Below, one piece after another: positions 48,757-57,715 of a stretch of DNA of 64,000 nt (positions are counted from its first letter, which is position 1; each line of letters starts with the position of its first letter). The notes below the pieces were generated by a model. The model was not told where the DNA came from. It did not search any database and worked only from the letters and a program-made list of their open reading frames with translations. This DNA comes from Saccharopolyspora rectivirgula DSM 43747. Lineage in GTDB: Bacteria; Actinomycetota; Actinomycetes; Mycobacteriales; Pseudonocardiaceae. The position numbers and the translations under genes are program-made. Location: contig NZ_AYJW01000013.1 of assembly GCF_000497205.1 (NCBI RefSeq), positions 1 to 64,000 of the forward strand, written 5' to 3'.

Positions 48757-49536
48757 TCATTCCGGCCAGACCGGTGGGCGCTTCTCCAGGAACGCCGCCA
48801 TCCCCTCCCGCGCCTGCGGTGTTTGCGAGGCGGCCGCCATGGCCTCCGCCGCAATGGTGTAGGCGTCCGATTCCGGACGGTCGAGCTGGGCGTACAGCAC
48901 TTGCTTGCCGAGAGCCTTGGACTGCCGGCTGCCGCGGGTCGCCCGGTGCAGCAGCTCGGTCACCGCGGTGTCCAACTGGTCGTCGGGCACCACCCGGTTG
49001 ACCAAGCCCCAGTGCTCCGCGGTCCGGGCGTCCACCGGATCCCCGGTCAGCGCCATTTCCATCAACCGCTTGCGCCCGATCGCTCGGGCCACCGGGACCG
49101 CCGGGGTGTGGCAGAACCACCCGCCTTTTCCACCGGGGAGCGCGAAGGCCGCCGACTCGGCCGCCACCGCGAGATCGCAGGAGGCGACCAGCTGGCACCC
49201 CGCTGCGGTGGCCAGTCCGTGCACCCGGGCGATGACCACTTGCGGCACTTGTTGGATCAACCGCATGAGGGAGATGCAGGACTGCAGCAGCTCCCGGACC
49301 TCTGCGTGGTCCCGGGCCGCGACCTCCGCGAAATCGTGCCCGGCGGAGAAGACCGGTCCCGCACCGGCCAGGACGACCCCGGTGGCCTTGGTGGTGGCGG
49401 TCAGCTCGAAAGCTTCCCGGAGTTCGCCGAGGTGCTGCGTCGACAACGCGTTGCGCCGATCCGGGCGGTTCATGGTGATCCGCACGATCGGGCCGTCCTG
49501 GTCCACCAGGATGTTGTTGAACTGCGCGCTCGTCAT
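48757..49536 (-). CDS. enoyl-CoA hydratase/isomerase family protein
   Basis: The 259-residue protein is a crotonase. The oxyanion-hole segments are visible: AGPVFSAGHDF near residue 60 and HGLATAAGCQLVASCDLAVA near residue 108. The catalytic pair of classical hydratases is not fully conserved: FALPGGKGGWFC stands in the second Glu region. It may be a hydratase-like protein of other activity. GGGGAGG precedes ATG 49536. Confidence 0.88.
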   Translation of the reverse strand: MTSAQFNNILVDQDGPIVRITMNRPDRRNALSTQHLGELREAFELTATTKATGVVLAGAGPVFSAGHDFAEVAARDHAEVRELLQSCISLMRLIQQVPQVVIARVHGLATAAGCQLVASCDLAVAAESAAFALPGGKGGWFCHTPAVPVARAIGRKRLMEMALTGDPVDARTAEHWGLVNRVVPDDQLDTAVTELLHRATRGSRQSKALGKQVLYAQLDRPESDAYTIAAEAMAAASQTPQAREGMAAFLEKRPPVWPE

Positions 49537-49749
49537 ACGGCCTCCCCACGGATTCCGCTCAGACGCAGCAGCTTGGCACAGGCGACGCGGTTTTGGTAGT
49601 CGTTCGGACCGCTGGTGCGCCATTTCGGCACCGTCCGATGGACATCGAGAACTTTTCCGTTGCTTTCCTCGTGCCGCGCCGTGCTTCGCCGGCACCGCTG
49701 GATAAGGTCACCTCGGCACCGACACAGCTCGGAGGTGGGAGGCAGAACT

Positions 49750-49935
49750 GTGGATCGCAAGCTGCTGGTGGTGCTAGGAGTCCTGGTCGTCCTCGTCGCG
49801 GGGTTCTTCCTGGTCCGCGACCCGATCGCGGCAGCTGACACGGTGCGGGCCGGCTGGCGCCTGGTGGTCGATGCGATCACCACGGTGGTGCAGTCGCTGA
49901 CGATGTTCTTCCGCCACCTGTTCTACGGCGGGTGA
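49750..49935 (+). CDS. 61-residue single-pass membrane protein
   Basis: GTG 49750 has GGAGG 7 nt upstream. The product starts DRKLLVVLGVLVVLVAGFFL, a membrane helix, followed by a second amphipathic stretch (AGWRLVVDAITTVVQSLTMF). It ends at a strong 12-bp hairpin. Probably a real small gene; family not recognised. Confidence 0.7.
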   Translation: MDRKLLVVLGVLVVLVAGFFLVRDPIAAADTVRAGWRLVVDAITTVVQSLTMFFRHLFYGG

Positions 49936-49936
49936 C

Positions 49937-49963
49937 GGGACGACCCGGCGGCCGGGTCGTCCC
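49937..49963. terminator. terminator hairpin between the 61-residue ORF and the YhgE-like gene
   Basis: GGGACGACCCGG (49937-49948) and CCGGGTCGTCCC (49952-49963) form a perfect 12-bp stem with a CGG loop. It lies 1 nt after the stop of the small plus-strand gene and about 30 nt before the convergent stop. Confidence 0.8.
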
Positions 49964-49992
49964 GAGAACCGGTCCTTCAGCGGCGAACCCGG

Positions 49993-51318
49993 TCAACTGC
50001 CGGCCACGGCGGCACCGGTGCGGCCGGCCGGCTGCAGCACGAAGTCGCAGTCGTTGTTTCCGGACTGCGGAGCTATCCGGTTCACCTCGGGGTTCATCCC
50101 GGAAGCCGAGGCCACGACCGTGACGAACTGGCGAGGCAGGTGGTGCACCCGGTACTCCCCCGTTCTCGACGTGATGATCCGGGCGAGCTGGACGCCGCGG
50201 GCGTCGGTGACGGTGACGATCGCACCCCGCACCGGATTCCCCTGGGAGTCCACCACTTTGCCGGTCAGCGTCCGGTCCGGATCCTGTTCCGGCGCCTGCA
50301 GGGACGGGTCGACGACCACGTCCTCCTCCGGGACGTCCTCGTATTCGCCGGAGCCGGCTTCGTCCTGGGTGGAGGAACGCTGCTTGCGCAGGTGGTCGAC
50401 CACCACCAGGAGCACGCCGAGGGCCCACCAGGCCAGCAGCCCCAACGCACCGGGCACGGTGTGGACGTTGTCGAAGTACAGCACGCCGCGGATGGCCTCC
50501 ACCGCCTGTCCCAGCGGCAGGACCCAGTGCAGGCTTTGGAAGAACGGGTGCACCAGTTCTTTCGGCACCGCTCCGCCCGAGGAGGGGACGCTGAGCATCA
50601 CGAACACCGCGATGGCCACCCCGGGGATGAACTGCTTGACCAGCGGCACCAACCCGAACGTCGTCCACGCCACCGCCTGGGTGAGCAGGAAACCGAGGAG
50701 GATGAACATCGGCTTGCCGGGGATGACGTCCAGCGCGAAGGCCACGAGGAAGGAGACCACCGCGGCGACGATCCCGACACCGACGATGGTGAGGAGCTTC
50801 TGGCGCCTGCTCAGCTCGGTGCGCAGCAACATCATCACCGCGATGTAGGGGGCGATGTTCATCGGCAGCAGGCAGTAGAAGAGCCCGGTGACCATCGGGT
50901 CCCCCGGCGCGGTGGGAGCCAAGTCGGTGAGCACGAGCTGGTTTCCCGCGGCGGCGGCGATCGGCGCGAACGTCTGCTGCAAGGTTTGCAGCAGCATCAT
51001 GCCGTTGGCTTTCGCGTAGAACAGTTCGCCGGTGGCGGGCACGTATCCGGCTACCGCGTCACGCTGCAAGATCGCGTCCCGAGCAGCTTGCTCATCGGCG
51101 ACGGGATCCACTTCGAAGGAATTCGGCGAAGTCTCGCGCAGAGCAGCATCGAGCTGGTCCGCCGCCTGCTCCCCCACTACCACCACCGGCACGTGGTGCG
51201 GGGTTGGCGCGTGCATGGGCAGCAGGTAGCAGAACAGGAAACCGGCGAGGAACAACGCCGGGAACCACAGCGACGACGCCAGAATTCGCACCAGCGAATC
51301 CGGCCGGGCTTCAGTCAA
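49993..51318 (-). CDS. YhgE/Pip-like membrane protein with C-terminal carboxypeptidase-regulatory domain
   Basis: The 441-residue protein has an N-terminal membrane helix, an extracellular YhgE-type domain (about 45-145), and six membrane helices (about 150-330) of the ABC-2 permease type. A soluble beta-sandwich C-terminus (about 365-430: GKVVDSQGNPVRGAIVTVTD, TGEYRVHHLP) resembles carboxypeptidase-regulatory or Cna-B-like domains. TTG 51318 was chosen because AAGGAGG lies 4-5 nt upstream. Function unknown, probably export or cell-surface interaction. Confidence 0.72.
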   Translation of the reverse strand: MTEARPDSLVRILASSLWFPALFLAGFLFCYLLPMHAPTPHHVPVVVVGEQAADQLDAALRETSPNSFEVDPVADEQAARDAILQRDAVAGYVPATGELFYAKANGMMLLQTLQQTFAPIAAAAGNQLVLTDLAPTAPGDPMVTGLFYCLLPMNIAPYIAVMMLLRTELSRRQKLLTIVGVGIVAAVVSFLVAFALDVIPGKPMFILLGFLLTQAVAWTTFGLVPLVKQFIPGVAIAVFVMLSVPSSGGAVPKELVHPFFQSLHWVLPLGQAVEAIRGVLYFDNVHTVPGALGLLAWWALGVLLVVVDHLRKQRSSTQDEAGSGEYEDVPEEDVVVDPSLQAPEQDPDRTLTGKVVDSQGNPVRGAIVTVTDARGVQLARIITSRTGEYRVHHLPRQFVTVVASASGMNPEVNRIAPQSGNNDCDFVLQPAGRTGAAVAGS

Positions 51319-51354
51319 CGCCCCTCCTTGGAATGTAGACAGCACAATCCCCAG

Positions 51355-51373
51355 CAGTTAGTCATGCTAACTG
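51355..51373. promoter_or_regulatory. operator-like inverted repeat upstream of the YhgE-like gene
   Basis: CAGTTAG (51355-51361) and CTAACTG (51367-51373) form a perfect 7-bp inverted repeat with a TCATG gap, about 40 bp upstream of the start. The layout is typical of a MarR or TetR operator. No regulator gene is adjacent. Confidence 0.5.
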
Positions 51374-51617
51374 AATTGATTGCGCTCATCACGCGCGCAC
51401 CTGCAGTCGATTGGCGCGGATTCCGCAGGAGCAGTTTAAAATTCAGCCAAAGAACAGGTCATCGCCGCGAAAATTCCTGCTGAACTGCGCGAAGGTCATT
51501 TTCGTGCCGCGCGAGCCCAGCGGGCAAGCAGCGTTCGAGCACACCGAACGGATTGGGGGAAATGCGCAATTCCTCCATTTTCTGCCGGGGTTGTTCCGGA
51601 AAGGAAGCACCATTGTC

Positions 51618-53174
51618 CTACCGACTCACCACGCCTTTCCGCTCCACCGGACTCGGCCCGAGCTCTCCCGACGCGCGTGCCGCGACGACCAATTCCCGCC
51701 CCACCGCCGACACCGGCCGGGTGAGCAGTTGCTCCAGCGAACCCGTCTCAACGCAACGACCGTTGGCGATCACCGCCACTTCATCCGCCAGCTCGGTGAC
51801 CGAGGCGAGATCGTGGCTGATGAACACCACACCGGCGGCGCCGGAGGACTTCCAATCCCGCAGCAGTGCGAGCAGCTCTGCTCGACTGGCAGCGTCGAGC
51901 GAAGAAGTGACCTCGTCCAGCACGAGCACTTCGGGCTCCGCCAACAGCGCCCTGGCCAGCGCAGCCCGCTGCAACTGACCACCGGAAAGCTCTCCAGCGC
52001 GCAGCTCCACCTGGCCCGGTGGTATTCCGAGTCGAGCCAGCACCTCCCTCGCTTCGCCCTCCGCGCGGTGCCGGCCCACCGACCGCAGCAACTCCGCCGT
52101 CCTGGCCACCTGGCGCAACAACTTCCGACGCGGGTCGAAGGAGGAGCGGGCGTCCTGGTGCACGTACTGCACCCTGCTCCGCTGCTGGCGACTGCGCTGC
52201 CCGATCGTCGGCGGCATGAGCTCACCACCGATCACGATGCGGCCGGCGGTCGGCCGGCACAGCCCGGCCACGCAACGGGCGAGCGTGGTCTTGCCCGCCC
52301 CGGAGGGTCCCACCACCGCCAGGCACCGACCGCGCTGGAGCTGCAGGTCAACGCCGTCCAGCAGCACGGCACCGGTGCGGGTGCGCCGACCGAGCCCGGA
52401 CACCTGCAGCACCGCCGCTGAGTTCCGGCGGCTCTCCGCCGGCGGCACCGGTGGGCCTCCTCCCCCGGTGGGCACCGGGGAGCCTCCGCGCCCGCACAGC
52501 TTCCCGTCCCGCAACACCCGCACGTCGTGCGCCAGCATCCGGACCAGCGCGGCGTCGTGGGTCAGCAGCAGCAAACCGGTGCCCGACTCGGCGAGCTCAC
52601 CGAGCATGACCGCGATCTGCTCCTTCGTCACGGTGTCCAATCCGGTGCTCGGCTCGTCCAGCACCACCACCCGCGGCTCGGTCACCAGCGCCTGCGCCAG
52701 GGCCAACCGCTGCTGCTGCCCACCGGAGAGCTGGTGCGGGTACCGGTTCAACAGCGCCGGGTCCGCGTCCAGCCGCGCCCGGTGCAGCGCACGCCGCACC
52801 GCCGCCTTCCGCTCCGCGCGCGGATGCCGCAGCGCGGCCAGTTCGCCCAGCACCCGGCCAACGCGCCGCGCCGGGTTGAGCACCGCCGCCGGGTGCTGCG
52901 GCAGGGATGCGATCCGCCCCGCGCGAACCGCCCGACGACGGGCCTCCCGGCAATCCAGCAGTTCCTCGCCGAACAGCCGCACGCTCCCGTCGAGCTGGAC
53001 CCTTCCCCGGCGCTCCCCCTGCAGCGCGAGCCCGAGAGTCGTCTTCCCGCTGCCCGAAGCGCCGACGACGGCGAGCACTTCACCGGCGGCCAGCGCCAGG
53101 TCCACCCGGTCCAACAGGATTCGATCACCGACACGGGCGCTGAGCCCCCGAGCGGCCAGCACCGGTTCGCTCAC
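51618..53174 (-). CDS. fused double ATPase of an Opp/Dpp/Nik-type ABC importer
   Basis: The 518-residue protein joins two ABC ATPase domains. Domain 1 has Walker A GASGSGKTT (38-46), signature LSGGQQQR and Walker B VVVLDEPSTGLD. Domain 2 (from about residue 260) has GPSGAGKTT, LSGGQLQR and VLVLDEVTSSLD. In most Opp/Dpp systems the two are separate genes (D and F). GTG 53174 has GGGAGG upstream and overlaps the permease stop by 4 nt. It is the last gene of the riboswitch-controlled operon. Confidence 0.93.
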   Translation of the reverse strand: MSEPVLAARGLSARVGDRILLDRVDLALAAGEVLAVVGASGSGKTTLGLALQGERRGRVQLDGSVRLFGEELLDCREARRRAVRAGRIASLPQHPAAVLNPARRVGRVLGELAALRHPRAERKAAVRRALHRARLDADPALLNRYPHQLSGGQQQRLALAQALVTEPRVVVLDEPSTGLDTVTKEQIAVMLGELAESGTGLLLLTHDAALVRMLAHDVRVLRDGKLCGRGGSPVPTGGGGPPVPPAESRRNSAAVLQVSGLGRRTRTGAVLLDGVDLQLQRGRCLAVVGPSGAGKTTLARCVAGLCRPTAGRIVIGGELMPPTIGQRSRQQRSRVQYVHQDARSSFDPRRKLLRQVARTAELLRSVGRHRAEGEAREVLARLGIPPGQVELRAGELSGGQLQRAALARALLAEPEVLVLDEVTSSLDAASRAELLALLRDWKSSGAAGVVFISHDLASVTELADEVAVIANGRCVETGSLEQLLTRPVSAVGRELVVAARASGELGPSPVERKGVVSR

Positions 53175-53965
53175 TTCACCTCCCGCCCGGCCAACGCCGA
53201 GTCGACGACCAGGTTGATGCCCACGCACAGCGAAGCCAGCAGGGCGCAAGGCACCAGCACCGCGGCGGGCTGCAGGAACAGCGCCTCCCGATTGCGCTCG
53301 ATGTGCACCGCCCAATCACTGGTGTCCGGGGCGAGACCGATGCCGAGGAAGTTCGCCGAAGCCAGCAGCCCCAGCACCACGTTGAGCCGGTGCCCGGCGT
53401 CCACCAGGACCGGCCCGAGCACCGAGCGTCCGGTGTGCACGATGTGCACCCGCCACCACGGCTCCCCCTGCTGCAGCATCGCCTCCACCACGGTCCGGCA
53501 GGCCGGTTCCAGCGCCGCGCTCCGGGTCAACCGCACCACCGGCGGGACCTGCAGCACGGCAACGGCCAGCACGAGGGGAACCGGGCCGTTGCGGTCCGCC
53601 GCAGCGAGCACCAGCAGCACCAGCAGTCCCGGCAACGCCAGCACCACGTCGAGCAGTCGGAGCAACCCTTCGTCCACCCAGCGCCGCCGCTGCCCCACCA
53701 CGGCGAGCGCCAGCAGCACCCCCACCGAGTAGGACAGCACCAGTGCGGCCACCGCCAGCACCACCACCGAGGTACCCCCGGTCAGCACCAGGGCCAGCAC
53801 GTCCCGGCCGAGCACGTCGGTTCCCAACGGGTGCTGCGCCGAAGGTGGGAGCAACGGCGGATAGCTGGAACGGGTGGATCCGGCGACGAGCGGCCCGATC
53901 AGCGCCACCAGCAGCGGGCCCCCGAGCAGCACCGATCCCAGGGCAACACCTGACCGGGAGTTCAC
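53171..53965 (-). CDS. ABC permease, DppC/OppC/NikC type
   Basis: The 264-residue protein has about six membrane helices and the binding-protein-dependent transport loop. HPLGTDVLGRDVL is the hallmark of DppC-type subunits. GTG 53965 overlaps the preceding permease stop by 4 nt (GTGA), and its own stop overlaps the start of the ATPase. With the DppB-type protein it forms the channel for the substrate brought by the lipoprotein. Confidence 0.92.
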   Translation of the reverse strand: MNSRSGVALGSVLLGGPLLVALIGPLVAGSTRSSYPPLLPPSAQHPLGTDVLGRDVLALVLTGGTSVVVLAVAALVLSYSVGVLLALAVVGQRRRWVDEGLLRLLDVVLALPGLLVLLVLAAADRNGPVPLVLAVAVLQVPPVVRLTRSAALEPACRTVVEAMLQQGEPWWRVHIVHTGRSVLGPVLVDAGHRLNVVLGLLASANFLGIGLAPDTSDWAVHIERNREALFLQPAAVLVPCALLASLCVGINLVVDSALAGREVK

Positions 53966-54912
53966 CGCGCCGCCTCCGCTTGGGGAACGAGCCGCGCCGT
54001 GAGCAGATCGGCGACCAGGCTGAGCACCACCGTGGTGACCGCGAACAACAGGGCATACCCCTGCACCAGGGGGAGGTCGCGGGCTTTGACCGCCTCCACG
54101 AATCCGCTCCCCATCCCGGGGAAGGCGAACAACGCCTCGACCACGACCACCCCGCCCAGCAGTCCGTCGACGGTGCGCGCCAACTGCTGCAGCGCCGGGC
54201 GGATCCCGCCGGGCAGCACGTGCCGCAACACCACCACCGGCTCGGACAGCCCCAGCAGGCGCACGTGGTCGGCGTACTCGGCGGAATTCGCCTCGATCAC
54301 GCCGATCCGCACCTGCCGGGCCAATCCGCACACCTGCTTCGCCGCCAGCACGACCACCGGGAGCACCAGGACGGCCGGCTCGGACAGCAGCGACCAGCCG
54401 GACAGGCCCGCCGCGGTGGCCGGCAGCCAACCCGCCCGCACCGAAACAGCACCGATCAGCAGCAGCCCCAGCACGAACTCGGGGATCGCGTTGAGCAGCA
54501 GGAGCAGGGAATTGACCGCCCAGGCCACCCGGGAGTCCTCCCGCAGACCGCAGTACACCCCGGTGGCGAACGCGACCGGGAGCAGCACCAGCAGCGTGGC
54601 GCCAGCGAGCAGGACGGTGGTCGCCAACCCGCGCCCGATCTCCTCGGCGACCGGTGCCCCGGTGAGCAGGGAAACCCCCAGGTCACCGCGCAGCAACCCG
54701 GTGACCCAGTTCAGGAAGCGCTGTTCGAGCGGGTCGTCCAGCCCCAACTGCGCGCGCAGGGCGGCCAGTTGCTGCTGATCGGCGTGTTCGCCGAGCACCA
54801 CCACGGCGGTGTCACCGGGGAGCAGCGCGGTCAGGACGAACACGGCGATCGCGGCGACTGCGACTTGCACGAGGGCGGCGCCGACCCGCAGGACGACGGC
54901 GCGCGCGGTCAT
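53962..54912 (-). CDS. ABC permease, DppB/OppB/NikB type
   Basis: The 316-residue protein has about six membrane helices, an N-terminal VLTALLPGDTA segment and the GLDDPLEQRFLNWVTGLLRGDLG motif typical of DppB-type subunits, followed by the EAA-like loop near ANSAEYADHVRLLGL. ATG 54912 overlaps the stop of the solute-binding protein gene (ATGA). Confidence 0.92.
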   Translation of the reverse strand: MTARAVVLRVGAALVQVAVAAIAVFVLTALLPGDTAVVVLGEHADQQQLAALRAQLGLDDPLEQRFLNWVTGLLRGDLGVSLLTGAPVAEEIGRGLATTVLLAGATLLVLLPVAFATGVYCGLREDSRVAWAVNSLLLLLNAIPEFVLGLLLIGAVSVRAGWLPATAAGLSGWSLLSEPAVLVLPVVVLAAKQVCGLARQVRIGVIEANSAEYADHVRLLGLSEPVVVLRHVLPGGIRPALQQLARTVDGLLGGVVVVEALFAFPGMGSGFVEAVKARDLPLVQGYALLFAVTTVVLSLVADLLTARLVPQAEAAR

Positions 54913-56435
54913 GCGAACCCCACTCCGTCGAACCGCGCCCAGTCCAGCGAGTTCGGTGGTGCTGCGCGCAGCCCGGTCAGTTCGCTGCTGACCGCCACGT
55001 TCCAATCGCTGAACCCCCACACCACCAGGCCGCTGCGATCGCGCGCCAACAGCTGCGCTTCCGCCAGCAACCTGCCCCGCTGCTGCGGATCGGCCGTGGC
55101 CAGGGCCTTGTCCAGCAGCGCGTCGAACTCCGCGGAGCGGTAGTGGGTGTAGTTGCCGCTGGCCGTGTCGCTGCGCAGCCGCTGCCGCAGGAAGGACACC
55201 ACGGGCAAAGCCGCCGTGCGGGTGTGCGCGGCCACTCCCACGTCGTTGATGTCGGAGAAGTAGGTCTCCGCGGAACGCACCCGCGGTGACACGCGCAGGC
55301 CGATGTCGCTCAGCTGCTGGGCGAGCAGACCGGAGGCCGGTTCGAAGTACGGGTCCGCGGCGGACGTCAGCAGTTCGAAGAAAAGCCCCTCGACACCGGC
55401 TTGCCGCAGCAGGTCCCTGGCCTGCTCGGGGTCCCGCCGGCGGGGCGGGAGGTCCCGCGGGTAGTGCTCCAGCCCGTTGCCGAACAGGTCGTTCCCGACC
55501 ACGCCCTGTCCTGCCAGCACCACCTCGACCAGCTGCTCGCGGTCGATCCCGAGCTGCACAGCGCGCAGCACTCGGGGGTCGCGGAACGGCGGACGGTCCA
55601 CTTTGAGCGCCAGCGCCTGCATGGTTCCGCCTTCGGCGGTCAACACCCGGACGCGGCTCTCCCGCTGCAACGTCTGCGCCGAGTTCGCGCTCACGTCGTG
55701 GGCGTAGTGCACCTGCCCGGAGAGCAACGCCGCCACCCGGGCGGATTCGTCGTTGATGGGGACGAACTCCAGCTCTTCGATCCCGGCGGGCCCGCCCCAG
55801 TAGTCGTCGAACCGCCGCAGCACCGCTGGAGCCCCGGGCGAGAAGGAGACGAAGCGGAACGGTCCGCTGCCCACCGGGGCGCTGAAGTCGGTGGTCCCCG
55901 CAGGCACGATCTCGGTGGCCGGCGCTCCCCACGCCACCGGGAACTCGAAGTTGGGCCGGTGCAGCACCAGCTCCAGTTCCCGTTCCGAACGCGCCCGACT
56001 GGCGGCGAAGTCGATGTCGGTGAACTGCCAGCGCGCCGGGGAGGCGGTGGCGGGGTCGGCGATCCGCCGGTAGCTGTACAGCACGTCCTCGGCGGTCACC
56101 GGACTGCCGTCGTGGAACCGGGCGGTGCGCAACCGCACCCTCCAGCGGGTTCCGGTCGGGTCCGCTTCCCACGACTCGGCCAGGCGCGGGACGACGCTCA
56201 TGTCGTCGGCGTAGGCCACGAGCGTGTCGAACAGCGCTTTGGCCCGGGCTTGGTCCACGAACAGCGAGCTGGTGTGCGGATCGAGGGATTCGCGGGCGCC
56301 CGACACCGGGAAAGCGGTGCGCAATCGTGCGGTGCTGCCGGTGGCGGAGCCGCACGAGGACAGCATCGGAAGAGCCGCCAGGCCGCCCACCGCGGCGAGC
56401 AGGCTCCGACGGCTCAGTCCGCGGTGGGTCGTCAT
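54909..56435 (-). CDS. solute-binding lipoprotein, family 5 (DppA/OppA/NikA type)
   Basis: The 508-residue extracellular protein has a Tat-like SRRSLLAAV sequence and a lipobox ending at Cys28 (MLSSC). The family-5 hallmarks follow: LAESWEADPTGTRWRVRLR, FHDGSPVTAEDVLYSYRR, VGSGPFRF and ALALKVDRPPFRDPRVLRA. Family-5 proteins bind peptides, nickel complexes or metallophores. The operon context suggests a metal chelate, but the pocket cannot be read from sequence. ATG 56435 overlaps the MFS stop by 4 nt. Confidence 0.9.
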   Translation of the reverse strand: MTTHRGLSRRSLLAAVGGLAALPMLSSCGSATGSTARLRTAFPVSGARESLDPHTSSLFVDQARAKALFDTLVAYADDMSVVPRLAESWEADPTGTRWRVRLRTARFHDGSPVTAEDVLYSYRRIADPATASPARWQFTDIDFAASRARSERELELVLHRPNFEFPVAWGAPATEIVPAGTTDFSAPVGSGPFRFVSFSPGAPAVLRRFDDYWGGPAGIEELEFVPINDESARVAALLSGQVHYAHDVSANSAQTLQRESRVRVLTAEGGTMQALALKVDRPPFRDPRVLRAVQLGIDREQLVEVVLAGQGVVGNDLFGNGLEHYPRDLPPRRRDPEQARDLLRQAGVEGLFFELLTSAADPYFEPASGLLAQQLSDIGLRVSPRVRSAETYFSDINDVGVAAHTRTAALPVVSFLRQRLRSDTASGNYTHYRSAEFDALLDKALATADPQQRGRLLAEAQLLARDRSGLVVWGFSDWNVAVSSELTGLRAAPPNSLDWARFDGVGFA

Positions 56436-57706
56436 CGCGCTGCCTCCACTCCGCTCTTCGCGTCGTCCTCGGATCGGCTGGTGAGCACTCCGCGGCGGTG
56501 CAGCAGCGCGCAGCCCAGTGCGCCGAGCAGCCCCACCGCCAGCAGCGCCGACCACGGCAACCACCGCAGCGCTGGGTGCTGGGCGTGGTCGAGCAGCGCA
56601 CCGACCAGCCAGCTCACCCCGGCGGCCGCCAAGCTCGACACCAGGTAGTAGAAGCCGTAGTAGGTTCCGGTCAGCTTCTCGTCGCCGACCACCGGGAGCA
56701 GTTCCATGGCGAACGGGTTGGTGATCGCCATCCCCACGGTGAACAGGATCGTGCTCAGCACCACCGGCAGGCAGGCCAGCGCGGTGGTGATCCCCGGCTG
56801 GTGGGAGGTGGGCAGCAACGGGCCAGTGATCATCACTGGCACGAATGACGCGCCCATGGCCGCCAGCCCGATCCCCACGCACCGGCCCGGCTCCCACCGC
56901 GCGCGGCACCAGCGGGTGATCCGCACCTGACCGGCGATTCCGATCACCGTGGAGATGACGAAAACGGCCGAGATGGCCGAACTGTGGCCGAAGACCCGCT
57001 GCGCTTCCAGCGGAAGCGTCATGTAGAGCTGGTTGTAGAGGGCGAAATAGGCCGACATGGACAGGGTGAAGGCGAGGAAACGCCTGTTGCTGACCACCTC
57101 TCGCCAGCTGCCGAGCACGCTCGTGCGCTGGGCTTCGGTTTGCCGGGCGGGCAGCACGAGCAGCTGCGCTGCCGTGAGCACGGCGAACACCGCGCACGCC
57201 ACCAGTGCGACGATCCGGAAATCAACCGTGAGCAGCGCGGCCCCCACCAGTGGCCCCACAAGGGTGCCCGCGTGCGCGAAGACGTTGAACACCGCGAAGC
57301 CCTCCGCCCGGTGTCCGTCCATCTCGTGCATCAGGTAGGTGCGCACCGCCGGGTTGAACAGCGCACCGGCGACTCCGGTGAGCACGACCGCCGTCACCAG
57401 TCCGGGCAGCGAGGTGAAGAACGAGAACAGCGCGAAGGAGACCACTCGCAAGGCGCATCCGGCGATGATCATCGGCCGGCAGCCGAGCCGATCGGCAGCG
57501 GTCCCTCCGATGAGGAACATGCCCTGCTGGCTGAGGTTGCGAACACCGAGCACAAGACCGATCACCGCTGCGCCGTACCCCAGTCCGCTCATGTAGGAGG
57601 CGAGGAACGGCAGCAGCATGTAGAAGCCGACGTTGATGCCGAACTGGTTGATCACCAGCAGCCGAGCCGGCCAGGACAGTCGGAAGAAGGCGTTTGCCTC
57701 GATCAT
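56432..57706 (-). CDS. MFS transporter, DHA1/MdtH-like, probable exporter
   Basis: The 424-residue protein has 12 hydrophobic segments and the MFS motif A-like GGTAADRLGCRPM after helix 2. It resembles drug/metabolite exporters of the DHA1 group. It lies between the PLP enzyme gene, 9 nt upstream, and the solute-binding protein gene, which it overlaps. In staphylopine-type loci an MFS protein exports the metallophore; the same role is inferred here. Confidence 0.87.
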   Translation of the reverse strand: MIEANAFFRLSWPARLLVINQFGINVGFYMLLPFLASYMSGLGYGAAVIGLVLGVRNLSQQGMFLIGGTAADRLGCRPMIIAGCALRVVSFALFSFFTSLPGLVTAVVLTGVAGALFNPAVRTYLMHEMDGHRAEGFAVFNVFAHAGTLVGPLVGAALLTVDFRIVALVACAVFAVLTAAQLLVLPARQTEAQRTSVLGSWREVVSNRRFLAFTLSMSAYFALYNQLYMTLPLEAQRVFGHSSAISAVFVISTVIGIAGQVRITRWCRARWEPGRCVGIGLAAMGASFVPVMITGPLLPTSHQPGITTALACLPVVLSTILFTVGMAITNPFAMELLPVVGDEKLTGTYYGFYYLVSSLAAAGVSWLVGALLDHAQHPALRWLPWSALLAVGLLGALGCALLHRRGVLTSRSEDDAKSGVEAAR

Positions 57707-57715
57707 CAGCGGCTC

